Shown: positions 18,749 to 27,212 of the stretch, piece after piece
Position numbering within the stretch: position 1 is the first letter of the stretch
How the letters are laid out: the number at the start of each line of letters is the position of its first letter
Origin: Hymenobacter puniceus
Lineage (GTDB): Bacteria > Bacteroidota > Bacteroidia > Cytophagales > Hymenobacteraceae
DNA length: 64,000 nt
Direction of reading: 5' to 3'
NCBI RefSeq assembly: GCF_014333525.1
Contig: NZ_JACSCX010000011.1
Span: forward strand, 1-64,000
The notes under the pieces: model-generated
The model's database searches: none
What the model was told of the DNA's origin: nothing
What the model saw: only the letters and a program-made list of their open reading frames with translations
Position numbers and translations under genes: made by a program

Positions 18749-20401
18749 ATGAAAAGACGTGATTTTGTGGGCCTTACGGGCCTGGCTACCGGCGGTTTGC
18801 TGCTGCCTTCCATTCCCGGTTTCGGCGACGGCCTGGCGGTAGATCCGCTCCGTCTGCTGGACGCGGCCGACGACCCGGCTATTAAAAAACGGCTGTCGGA
18901 TGCGGCGCTGAATGCGGCCAAGTCGGCCGGCGCTACTTATGCCGACGTGCGCATTGGGCGCTACCTCAACCAAGGTGTGTTCACCCGCGAAAAGCAGGTG
19001 CAGAACATCGTCAGCTCGGAAAGCTACGGCGCGGGCATCCGCGTTATTGCCAACGGCACCTGGGGGTTTGCCTCCACCAACATTGTGACGGAAGCCGGCC
19101 TGGCCAAGGCCGCGCAGCTGGCCGTGCAGATTGCTAAAGCCAACTCCAAAGTGCAGAAGCAGCCGGTGCAGCTGGCCCCGCAGCGCGGGTTTGGCGAGGT
19201 AAGCTGGAAGGCCCCGATACAGCAGAACGCTTTTGCCGTGCCCATCAAGGACAAGGTGGATCTGCTGCTGAACGCCAATGCCAAAGCCTTGGAAAACGGC
19301 GCTTCATTCGTCAATTCGGTGCTGTTTCAGGTGAACGAGCAGAAGTATTTCGCCAGCACCGACGGCTCCTACATCGACCAGGACATTCACCGCATCTGGC
19401 CCACGTTTGGCGTCACGGCCATTGACCGGGCTTCCGGCAAATTTCGCTCGCGGCAGTCGTTGAGCGCGCCCATGGGCCTCGGCTACGAGTACCTCACGCC
19501 CAAGCCCGAGGATAAAGTAGCCGGCCCGGCCGGCTCCGACGTATTCGGCTACCGCAACTCCTACGACATGCTGGAGGACATCGTGCGCGCTACCAAGCAA
19601 GTCAAGCAGAAGTTGACCGCCAAGAGCGTGACGCCCGGCAAATACGACTTGGTCCTCGACCCGCACCACCTGGGTTTGACCATCCACGAATCGGTGGGCC
19701 ACCCGCTGGAGCTGGACCGCGTGCTGGGCTACGAGGCCAACTACGCCGGCACCTCTTTCGCCACGCTGGAGTGGAAAGCCAAAGGCACGCCCTACGGCTC
19801 CAAGCAGGTCAACATCGTGGCCGATAAGCTGCAGCCCGGCTCGCTGGGCGCGGTAGGTTACGACGACGAAGGTGTGAAAACCAAGGAGTGGGACCTCATC
19901 AAGGAAGGCACGCTCGTGGATTACGAAAAAATCCGCGACCAAGCCGCTATGGTGGGCCAGACCGAGTCTGACGGCTGCTGCTACTCGCAGTCGTGGCGTG
20001 ACGTGCAGTTCCAGCGCATGCCCAACGTGAGTTTGCGTCCCAGCACCACCAAGATGAGCGTCGACGAGATGGTGAGCAAGGTGGACAAGGGCATCTACAT
20101 TGCCGGCAACGGCTCGTTCAGCATCGACCAGCAGCGCTACAATTCCCAGTTTGGCGGGCAGGTGTTTTACGCCATCGAGAAAGGCAAAATCACGGGCATG
20201 CTCGAAGACGTGGCTTACCAAACCAACACGCTGGAGTTCTGGAACAGCTGCGCCGGCTCCTGCGACGCCTCCGACTACCGGCTGGCAGGCTTCTTCAACG
20301 ACGGCAAAGGCCAGCCTTCGCAAAGCTCGGCCGTGAGCCACGGCTCGGCCACTACCCGCTTCAACGGCGTCAACGTAATCAATACGGCCCGCAAGATTTA
20401 A
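18749..20401 (+). CDS. TldD-like metalloprotease with twin-arginine signal (copy 2)
   Basis: A 550-residue close paralogue of the genes at 15336 and 20672, with the same KRRDFVGLTGLATGG Tat-type N-terminus (ATG start here). The metal motif HESVGH is at 313-318, followed by PLELDRVLGYEANY. The extra cysteine motifs DGCCY and NSCAGSC are kept. Unlike the other two copies it is followed by another TldD-like gene and not by a PmbA partner. The gap after it holds a REP-like palindrome and a strong terminator, so it is probably a separate transcription unit that shares a partner encoded elsewhere in the array. Confidence 0.93.
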   Translation: MKRRDFVGLTGLATGGLLLPSIPGFGDGLAVDPLRLLDAADDPAIKKRLSDAALNAAKSAGATYADVRIGRYLNQGVFTREKQVQNIVSSESYGAGIRVIANGTWGFASTNIVTEAGLAKAAQLAVQIAKANSKVQKQPVQLAPQRGFGEVSWKAPIQQNAFAVPIKDKVDLLLNANAKALENGASFVNSVLFQVNEQKYFASTDGSYIDQDIHRIWPTFGVTAIDRASGKFRSRQSLSAPMGLGYEYLTPKPEDKVAGPAGSDVFGYRNSYDMLEDIVRATKQVKQKLTAKSVTPGKYDLVLDPHHLGLTIHESVGHPLELDRVLGYEANYAGTSFATLEWKAKGTPYGSKQVNIVADKLQPGSLGAVGYDDEGVKTKEWDLIKEGTLVDYEKIRDQAAMVGQTESDGCCYSQSWRDVQFQRMPNVSLRPSTTKMSVDEMVSKVDKGIYIAGNGSFSIDQQRYNSQFGGQVFYAIEKGKITGMLEDVAYQTNTLEFWNSCAGSCDASDYRLAGFFNDGKGQPSQSSAVSHGSATTRFNGVNVINTARKI

Positions 20402-20418
20402 GGAAGCTGTTCACAGAA

Positions 20419-20512
20419 CGTCATGCTGAGCTTGTCGAAGCATCTCTACCTCTGGCTAATCAACGCTATTACAACGAAGCGGTAGAGATGCTTCGACAAG
20501 CTCAGCATGACG
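20419..20512. repeat. Palindromic element, GTCATGCTGAGC family (A1)
   Basis: Perfect 32-bp inverted arms, 20419-20450 and 20481-20512, with a 30-nt centre. The core GTCATGCTGAGC...GAAGCATCTCTACC is shared with 28218-28311, 51745-51837 and 60862-60962. Confidence 0.9.
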
Positions 20513-20536
20513 GCCTCTTACGTTTAAGTCAGCCAC

Positions 20537-20570
20537 AAAAAACCGCCCGGCAATTCCGGGCGGTTTTTTT
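20537..20570 (+). terminator. Rho-independent terminator after TldD copy 2
   Basis: AACCGCCCGG (20541-20550) pairs perfectly with CCGGGCGGTT (20556-20565), with an A run before and seven T after. It is strong in both directions and separates the second from the third TldD-like gene. Confidence 0.92.
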
Positions 20571-20671
20571 ATTAGCTTTTCCAAATATTACGGCGGCGCC
20601 AAACAACCATACTTCCGATTGCCGCATCTTTTGCCTGACGTGTGTATCCTCTCCCCTAACCCCTTTACACT

Positions 20672-22318
20672 TTGAAAAGACGTGATTTTGTGGGACTCAC
20701 CGGCCTGGCGGCCGGGGGCCTGTTGCTCCCTAGCCTCCCCGGCATGGGCGGTATCTTCGTCGAGCCCGAGCAACTGCTCGACGTCATCGACCCGGCCCTG
20801 AAAAAGCGGCTGGCCGATGCGGCCCTGAACGCGGCCAAAGCCGCCGGCGCCGGCTACACTGATGTGCGCATCGGGCGCTACCTCAACCAGTACGTTTTCA
20901 CGCGCGAAAAGCAGGTGCAGAACATCGTCAGCACCGAAAGCTTCGGGGCCGGCGTGCGGGCGCTGGTAAACGGGGCCTGGGGCTTCGCCTCCACCAATAC
21001 CGTCACCGAAGCCGGCCTCGCTGAGGCGGCGCGCACGGCGGTGGCCATTGCCAAAGCCAACCAGAAGGTGCAGAAACAGCCGGTGCAGTTAGCACCGCAG
21101 CGCGGCTACGGCGAGGTGAGCTGGAAAACACCCATCGAGCGCAACTTTGCCGAGGTACCGGTGAAAGAGAAAGTGGACCTGCTGCTGGCCGCCAACGGCG
21201 CGGCTCTCAGCAACGGCGCCAGCTACGTGAATTCAGCCTTGTTTCAGGTGAACGAGCAGAAGTATTTCGCCAGCACTGATGGCTCCTACATCGACCAGGA
21301 TATTCACCGCATCTGGCCCACCTTCGACGTGACGGTGGTGGACCGCACGACCGGCAAGTTCCGCTCGCGTGGCGCTATGGCCTCACCGATGGGCCTGGGC
21401 TACGAGTACCTCAGCCCCAGAGCCGCCGACAAGATAGCCGGCCCGCAGGGCACCAGCGTCATCGGCTACAAGCAGCGCTACGACATGCTGGAAGATGCCG
21501 CGCTGGCCGCCAAGCAGGCCAAGGAAAAACTCACCTGCAAATCCGTAACGCCCGGCAAATACGACTTGGTCCTCGACCCTTCGCACCTGGGTTTGACCAT
21601 CCACGAATCTGTAGGCCACCCGCTGGAACTGGACCGCGTGCTGGGCTACGAGGCCAACTACGCCGGCACTAGCTTCGCCACATTGGAATGGAAGGCCAAG
21701 AACCTGCCCTACGGCTCCAAGCTGGTCAATATTGTGGCCGATAAGCTGCAGCCCGGCTCGCTGGGCGCCGTGGGCTACGACGACGAAGGCGTGAAGACCA
21801 AAGAGTGGGACTTGATCAAAGAGGGCAAGCTCGTCGACTATCAGAAAATTCGCGACCAGGCTGCCATCGTGGGCCAAACTGAGTCCGACGGCTGCTGCTA
21901 CGCCGACTCCTGGAGCAGCGTGCAGTTTCAGCGCATGCCCAACGTGAGCTTGCGGCCCGGCAAGGAAAAGCTGAGCGTGGATGAGATGATCAGTAAGGTG
22001 GACAAAGGCATCTACATTGCCGGCGAGGGGTCTTACTCCATCGACCAGCAGCGCTACAACTTCCAGTTCGGCGGCAAGGTGTTTTACGCCATTGAGAAAG
22101 GCAAAATCGCGGGCATGCTTGAGGACGTGGCGTACCAGGCCAACACCCAGGAGTTCTGGAACAGCTGCGCCGGCTCCTGCGACGCCTCCGACTACCGCTT
22201 CTTGGGCACGTTCTTCGATGGCAAGGGCCAGCCCAGCCAGGTGTCGGCTGTCAGCCACGGCTCCAGCACCACCCGCTTCAACGGCGTCAACGTCATCAAC
22301 ACGGCCCGGAAAATATGA
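20672..22318 (+). CDS. TldD-like metalloprotease with twin-arginine signal (copy 3)
   Basis: A 548-residue protein, TTG start at 20672 in the same sequence context as copy 1. Tat-type N-terminus KRRDFVGLTGLAAGG, metal motif HESVGH at 311-316, DGCCY and NSCAGSC cysteine motifs, and the C-terminal GKGQP/FNGVNVINTARK block. It shares HESVGHPLELDRV and NSCAGSCDASDYR with copy 2, so the array probably grew by tandem duplication. The PmbA-like partner follows after 191 nt. Confidence 0.93.
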   Translation: MKRRDFVGLTGLAAGGLLLPSLPGMGGIFVEPEQLLDVIDPALKKRLADAALNAAKAAGAGYTDVRIGRYLNQYVFTREKQVQNIVSTESFGAGVRALVNGAWGFASTNTVTEAGLAEAARTAVAIAKANQKVQKQPVQLAPQRGYGEVSWKTPIERNFAEVPVKEKVDLLLAANGAALSNGASYVNSALFQVNEQKYFASTDGSYIDQDIHRIWPTFDVTVVDRTTGKFRSRGAMASPMGLGYEYLSPRAADKIAGPQGTSVIGYKQRYDMLEDAALAAKQAKEKLTCKSVTPGKYDLVLDPSHLGLTIHESVGHPLELDRVLGYEANYAGTSFATLEWKAKNLPYGSKLVNIVADKLQPGSLGAVGYDDEGVKTKEWDLIKEGKLVDYQKIRDQAAIVGQTESDGCCYADSWSSVQFQRMPNVSLRPGKEKLSVDEMISKVDKGIYIAGEGSYSIDQQRYNFQFGGKVFYAIEKGKIAGMLEDVAYQANTQEFWNSCAGSCDASDYRFLGTFFDGKGQPSQVSAVSHGSSTTRFNGVNVINTARKI

Positions 22319-22330
22319 CGGCCCCATCGG

Positions 22331-22490
22331 GGCCTCACCCCCTAGCCCCCTCTCTCAAGGAGAGGAGGAACTAGCTTTCTAGCTTTTCTACCTCTAACCA
22401 CACGCCTCACTCAACTCCCCAAACCAGCACTAGAAAACTAGTAGCTAGTTCCCCCTCTCTCCTTGGGAGAGGGGGCTAGGGGGTGAGGCC
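22331..22490. repeat. Palindromic element, CCTCACCCCCTAGCC family
   Basis: Left arm 22331-22376 and right arm 22443-22490 match over about 46 bp with small differences. It is longer than the copy at 16992-17106 and occupies the equivalent place, between a TldD-like gene and its PmbA-like partner. Confidence 0.88.
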
Positions 22491-22509
22491 ACCATCAGAA
22501 CGACACGAC

Positions 22510-23835
22510 ATGGCAATTCTTTCTAAAGACGAAGCCCAGGCCATCCTGAAAAAGGTGCTGGGCTACTCTACCGCCGACGAGTGCGCGGCCCAGCTCGACG
22601 GGCGCACCACCGGCAACATCCGCTACGCCCGCAACAACGTCAGCACGGCCGGCTCGTCCAGTAACGTAAGTCTGGCCGTGGAAGCGCGCTTCGGCAAGCG
22701 CAGCGGCGTGGCTACCTGCAACCAGTTTGACGACGCCACGCTACGCCGCTGCGTGCAGCGGGCCGAGGAAATTGCGCGCCTCGCCCCCGAAGACCCCGAA
22801 TATATGCCCATGCTAGGCCCACAGCAATACCTGACGCCCGCCACCTACGCCGCCAGCACGGCCGGCATCACGCCCGACTTCCGGGCACAGGTAGCCCAGG
22901 ACAGTATTGCGCTCTGCGAAGCCCGCAAGCTCACGGCGGCCGGCTACCTCGAAGACGGCCCAACCTTCACGGCCATCCGCAACAACAAGGGCCTCGAAGG
23001 CTACCAGCAGCTTACCAACCTCGACTTTTCGGTGACGGTGCGTACGCCCGACGGCACCGGCTCGGGCTACGCCGTGGCCGACTTCACCGACGTGGCCAAG
23101 TTCGACGCCAAGGCCCTCACCAAGCGCGCCGCCGACAAAGCCGCCGGCTCGGTAAATGCCAAGGCCATTGAGCCGGGCAAGTACACCGTGATTCTGGAGC
23201 CGGCCGCGCTGGTGTCGGATGAGGGCATTCTGAACCGGCTGATTTACGCGCTGGGCGCCCGCGAAGCCGACGAAGGCCGTTCGTTTCTGAGCAAGAAAGG
23301 CGGCGGCAATAAGCTGGGCGAAAAGCTGTTCGATCCGCGCGTCACCATCTACTCCGACCCGCTGAATGCCACCGCCCCCGGCCGCGTGTTCGACGGCGAC
23401 GGGCTGCCCGTGAAGCGCATGAACTGGGTGGAGAAAGGCGTGATGAAAAACCTGTTTTATTCGCGCTTCTGGGCCGAGAAAAACAAGAAGCAGGCCACGG
23501 CCTTCCCCAGCGGCTTCGTGATGGAAGGCGGCACCCAAAGCGTGGAAGACCTCATAAAAAGCACCGCCAAAGGTATCCTCATCACGCGCCTGTGGTACAT
23601 CCGCGACGTGGACCCGCAGACGCTGTTGGTAACGGGCCTGACGCGCGACGGCACGTTCTACATCGAGAACGGCAAAATCAAGCACCCCATCAAAAACATG
23701 CGCTTCAACGAAAGCCCGGTCATCATGCTCAACAACATCGAGGCCATCGGCAAGCCCCAGCGGCTCGGCGGCAACATGGTGCCCCCATTGAAAATTCGGG
23801 ACTTCACGTTCACGAGCCTGTCGGACGCGGTGTAG
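22510..23835 (+). CDS. PmbA/TldE-like subunit (copy 2), no signal peptide
   Basis: A 441-residue paralogue of the gene at 17157, with identical first residues (MAILSKDEAQAILKKVL) and C-terminus (IRDFTFTSLSDAV). It lacks HExxxH and any export signal. It should form the non-catalytic half of a TldD/TldE heterodimer. It ends the array; a hairpin (23862-23896) follows 26 nt after the stop. Confidence 0.92.
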   Translation: MAILSKDEAQAILKKVLGYSTADECAAQLDGRTTGNIRYARNNVSTAGSSSNVSLAVEARFGKRSGVATCNQFDDATLRRCVQRAEEIARLAPEDPEYMPMLGPQQYLTPATYAASTAGITPDFRAQVAQDSIALCEARKLTAAGYLEDGPTFTAIRNNKGLEGYQQLTNLDFSVTVRTPDGTGSGYAVADFTDVAKFDAKALTKRAADKAAGSVNAKAIEPGKYTVILEPAALVSDEGILNRLIYALGAREADEGRSFLSKKGGGNKLGEKLFDPRVTIYSDPLNATAPGRVFDGDGLPVKRMNWVEKGVMKNLFYSRFWAEKNKKQATAFPSGFVMEGGTQSVEDLIKSTAKGILITRLWYIRDVDPQTLLVTGLTRDGTFYIENGKIKHPIKNMRFNESPVIMLNNIEAIGKPQRLGGNMVPPLKIRDFTFTSLSDAV

Positions 23836-23861
23836 CAGATTACAGCGTAAGTGGTATTTTT

Positions 23862-23896
23862 GGCCTTCCTGCACTACAATACTGTGCGGGAAGGCC
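23862..23896 (+). terminator. Hairpin terminator after the TldD/PmbA array
   Basis: GGCCTTCC (23862-23869) and GCAC (23871-23874) pair with GTGC (23884-23887) and GGAAGGCC (23889-23896). There is only a weak T run after it. Confidence 0.6.
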
Positions 23897-23932
23897 TTAC
23901 TGCATTGTGTTATTCTATTTCCATCATTTTTG

Positions 23933-24607
23933 ATGAAGCACTGTTTACTTGCTTTTTTGCTCCTGCTGGGTGGGGCGGCCCATGCGCAACAATCTGCCAC
24001 AGCAATTTCTGCCGACACCACCCGCGCAGCGGAAACCAGCCGCCAAAGTGACTACGCTCCGGGCGAAGTGGTGACGCCAGATGGCAAGCTGGTAAAGGCT
24101 TATTTCCCCATCAGCGTGAATGGGTTCGAGAAAACCATTTCCTACTACTACTCGCACCCGGAGGTGCGGCCGTTTCCGAAGCCCCACTTTATCAGCGTCG
24201 ATAAAATCCATAGCATGACAGTGCGGGGCCAATACTCCGAAACGCTGAGTATGAATGGCAAAAGCCTGCACCTGCTGGCCGCACGGCTGGTACAGGGCCC
24301 CGTGGAGTTGTTCAATTTTGCCGAGGCGAAATCGGTGCCGTTGCCCATCCCAATACCCGGCGCAGCACTGGTGCCGATAGTAGGCATTCCGTACACCAAA
24401 AACCACTGGTACCTGCGCCGCAACGGTGAACTGGTGGAAGTGAAGCGCGGCAAGTTTGAGGAGCAGATCAGCGCGTATCTAAGCGCGCAGCCCACGCTGG
24501 CCACTAAGGTTCGTGCCAAGGAAGATGGCTACCGCTACCAAGATATGGTGCGCATCATCAGCGAATACAACCAGCAGACCGCAACTTCAAGCAAAGTCAC
24601 CAACTAG
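23933..24607 (+). CDS. Exported hypothetical protein
   Basis: A 224-residue protein. The ATG at 23933 gives a typical signal peptide, MKHCLLAFLLLLGGAAHAQ. The mature part is mixed alpha/beta, with a proline-rich LPIPIPGAALVPIVG segment and a polar C-terminus. I do not recognise the family. It lies on the same strand as the TldD/PmbA array, after a hairpin, so it may or may not be linked to it. Confidence 0.8.
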   Translation: MKHCLLAFLLLLGGAAHAQQSATAISADTTRAAETSRQSDYAPGEVVTPDGKLVKAYFPISVNGFEKTISYYYSHPEVRPFPKPHFISVDKIHSMTVRGQYSETLSMNGKSLHLLAARLVQGPVELFNFAEAKSVPLPIPIPGAALVPIVGIPYTKNHWYLRRNGELVEVKRGKFEEQISAYLSAQPTLATKVRAKEDGYRYQDMVRIISEYNQQTATSSKVTN

Positions 24608-24677
24608 CCGCTCAGCCAGTCCGGGCTTGGCCGGCCGCAAAAAACGCCCTCCAGGTGGAACCCACGTGGCCCTACGA

Positions 24678-25298
24678 CTAGTCGCCACCGAACTTTAACC
24701 CTACAAACGCCTGAATGACGCGGTTTTTCAGGCGCGGGTCGTTGGCGCCGTTTAAATCATCCACATCATTCACGTCGTTGAGGCCGGCAGTGTAGCGGGC
24801 TCCCAGGATGAACGGGCCCACCTCGAAACCAGCGCCGGCCGCTAAGCTGAAATCGGTTTTCTTGTAGTTGCTGGCGGCGTCGCGGTTTACGGGGCCGTAG
24901 CCGTCGGCCGCGCTGATACGCAGTGTGCCATCTTCGCGGGCACCCAGCAGTACCCCAAATTGCGGGCCGCCTTCCACATATACCGGCCCTACTTTCACAT
25001 GCGCCAGAATGGGCACGTTGAGGTAGTGCAGCTTGGTATCGTAGTTGGCCAGCGTCGAGCGGAACTCGGAGCCCTGCAGTGAGTACAGCACCTCGGGCTG
25101 AATGGACAGCGGCCCTAGCACCGGAATACGCGCAAATGCGCCTACGTGGTAGCTGGTCTTATAGCGCGTATCCATATCAACATTCTCGCCATTAAGAATG
25201 GCCCCGTTGACGCCGGCTTTAATACCGACCTGGGCCTGGGCGCTGCTGGCGGCAGCCAGCAACACGGGCAATAACGCAAATAGGTGGCAGGCTTTCAT
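24678..25298 (-). CDS. Outer-membrane beta-barrel protein, PorT-like
   Basis: A 206-residue protein with signal peptide (cleaved near SAQAQ) and alternating amphipathic strands, such as VGIKAGVNGAIL, SIQPEVLYSLQG, LNVPILAHVKVG and ILGARYTAGLNDV. This is the pattern of the small Bacteroidota outer-membrane beta-barrel family (PF13568-like). Function is unknown. It converges with the upstream exported protein gene. Confidence 0.82.
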   Translation of the reverse strand: MKACHLFALLPVLLAAASSAQAQVGIKAGVNGAILNGENVDMDTRYKTSYHVGAFARIPVLGPLSIQPEVLYSLQGSEFRSTLANYDTKLHYLNVPILAHVKVGPVYVEGGPQFGVLLGAREDGTLRISAADGYGPVNRDAASNYKKTDFSLAAGAGFEVGPFILGARYTAGLNDVNDVDDLNGANDPRLKNRVIQAFVGLKFGGD

Positions 25299-25527
25299 AG
25301 CGCAGAGCAGTTAGTTGGTGTAGAAGCCTTTAACGTAAAGCACCGGCAATCAGCGTATAACCGGAGGCCACAACATTCGGCAATGAGCTGTTGAAGCAGC
25401 GCACGGGCTGTATTTTGCTGCGTTTATTGCACTTGAAGCCACCTTATACCAGTTGCCGCGTCTGTAGCTGCGGTACGGGCCGCCTGCGCCCACTTCATCG
25501 CCTCGCTTCTTTTTTATTTTAACAGCA

Positions 25528-26151
25528 ATGCCCGCTCCTTTCACCTTTGTGCGCCTGCAATACCGCTCCGGCGATTGGAACGGCGTAGACGAGCGGATGC
25601 CCACCAACCTGCTCCACTCGCTGATTCAGTACACCAAAGTGCCGGTAGTGCAAAAGGAAAAAGTAGTGGCCCTAGACTCGGCCGAGCTGTTTCGCTACCC
25701 ATTCTGCTACCTGTCGGGGCATCGGCTGGTGCAGTTTTCGGCCGAGGAGAAAAAGAACTTCACGCAGTACGTGCGCAACGGCGGTTTCGTGTTTGTGGAT
25801 GACTGCAACCACGACATCGACGGGCTGTTTGCGCGTAGCTTCGAAGAGCAGATGCGACAGTGCTTCGGGGCCGGAGCGCTCAAGAAAATCCCCAAGACGC
25901 ACGCCATTTACTCGCAGTTTTTTCAGTTTCCGGATGGGCCGCCGCCTACCTCCTTCGAGCTTAACGGCTGGGGCGACGACCTGGTGCACGACTACCTGAA
26001 AGGCATCGAAATCAACGGCCGGCTAGGCGTGCTCTACTCCAACAAAGACTACGGCTGCGAGTGGGACTACGACTTCCGCAACAAGCGTTTCCTGGCCGAA
26101 GACAACACCAAGTTCGGGGTGAACATCCTGCTGTATGCCCTCACGGCGTAG
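25528..26151 (+). CDS. DUF4159 domain protein
   Basis: A 207-residue protein made of a single DUF4159 domain: FVRLQYRSGDWNGVDERMPTN at the start, then YVRNGGFVFVDDCNHD, HAIYSQFFQF and VLYSNKDYGCEWDYD. The fold is class I amidotransferase-like, but no catalytic triad is evident. DUF4159 proteins are often encoded beside MoxR/DUF58/BatA genes, and such an operon starts about 1 kb downstream. No signal peptide is seen. Confidence 0.85.
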   Translation: MPAPFTFVRLQYRSGDWNGVDERMPTNLLHSLIQYTKVPVVQKEKVVALDSAELFRYPFCYLSGHRLVQFSAEEKKNFTQYVRNGGFVFVDDCNHDIDGLFARSFEEQMRQCFGAGALKKIPKTHAIYSQFFQFPDGPPPTSFELNGWGDDLVHDYLKGIEINGRLGVLYSNKDYGCEWDYDFRNKRFLAEDNTKFGVNILLYALTA

Positions 26152-26155
26152 CAAC

Positions 26156-27022
26156 TTAGAACTGCACGCCCAGCCCGAGGCGGGCATCCAGGGCGGTGCG
26201 GGTGCGGGCCCAGCGGTACTCGTAGGTGTTGGGCACAGCGGCCTCGCCGTTGAAGGTGGTGCTGGTGGGCACCCAATGCATAGCCCCGATGGCTACATCC
26301 AGAATCAGGCGCCGGCCGTGGGCATTAGGGCGGGTGCCGGCCTGCCAGCCGCCGTATACACCAGCCCCGGCGGCGCGCACCGTGGCGTAGGGCTTGCCGG
26401 CCAGAATACGCTCATCCTGAAACCCAATCTTACGGTATGCCACCGTGGGGGCCACGTAAAGGCCCGCCAGCGCCGACACCCGGCGGCTGGGCACTGCGTA
26501 GTAGCGCAGCTGCAGCCCGCCACCGCCCCGGCGCTGCTCGGAGTTGCCGCCGTTCAGCAGTGCCTCCAGGCCCACGCTGGTGCGTTTGCCCAGCTGCCGC
26601 TCGTAGCTGAGCAGCACCGGCAGCGCCCAGGGCTTCGGGGTAAACAGATCATAGTTGACCGCGTTTTCGAACACCATATTGGCCAGATCCACGCGCAGCA
26701 CGTTGCGGCCCGCGGTGGTAGGAGCGACTCCCGGAGCCGGGGTGCCTGCGTCGGCGGGCCGGGCCGGCGCATCTGCCGGCTGCCCGTATCTTGGCGACGT
26801 TGCACGGATGGAGTCGTTGCTGGCAAGCACACTGCCTGTCAGATTGGCGGCGCCAGCCGGGCCGGCCAGCAGCTGCCGCAGCTGTTGGGCGCTGATGGCG
26901 CTGGGGTTGGCCGTTTCCAGGTGCTGGTGCTGGGCAGCCGCAGCAAAGGCTATACCCGATGCAGCCAACAGCAGCAAAGCGCGTTTGTAGAAGAACGTCC
27001 GGCAACCAGTAAACGTGTTCAT
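26156..27022 (-). CDS. Exported hypothetical, probable outer-membrane protein
   Basis: A 288-residue protein. I chose the ATG at 27022, which gives a signal peptide (YKRALLLLAASGIAFAAAAQ). A disordered Pro/Ala-rich linker (about 75-105) is followed by strands such as PVLLSYERQLGKRTSVGLEAL, GGGGLQLRYYAV and a terminal LGLGVQF, suggesting a beta-barrel. The stop lies 4 nt from the stop of the DUF4159 gene (convergent). Family not recognised. Confidence 0.75.
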   Translation of the reverse strand: MNTFTGCRTFFYKRALLLLAASGIAFAAAAQHQHLETANPSAISAQQLRQLLAGPAGAANLTGSVLASNDSIRATSPRYGQPADAPARPADAGTPAPGVAPTTAGRNVLRVDLANMVFENAVNYDLFTPKPWALPVLLSYERQLGKRTSVGLEALLNGGNSEQRRGGGGLQLRYYAVPSRRVSALAGLYVAPTVAYRKIGFQDERILAGKPYATVRAAGAGVYGGWQAGTRPNAHGRRLILDVAIGAMHWVPTSTTFNGEAAVPNTYEYRWARTRTALDARLGLGVQF

Positions 27023-27212
27023 ATGCGGTGAATATGGCGAGGTGGATAAGGATGAATCAAAAGTGTGCAGGTGGCGTCCGGTGGGCAAACCATTAGGGCC
27101 GTTCCTCTGACTTTACCTTTCCATCATCTTCCTGCCTTATGGCCGTTTAAAAGCCGAAAAACCAACCTTGCATCAGACTTTATAAGCCTTCCTCTACTTT
27201 CTGTTTTTCTCT

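Noticed and set aside
19304..24021. Long minus-strand open frames opposite TldD2, TldD3 and PmbA2 (up to 402 codons)
   Set aside because: Antisense shadows with the same composition in each paralogue; no start context, no recognisable domain.
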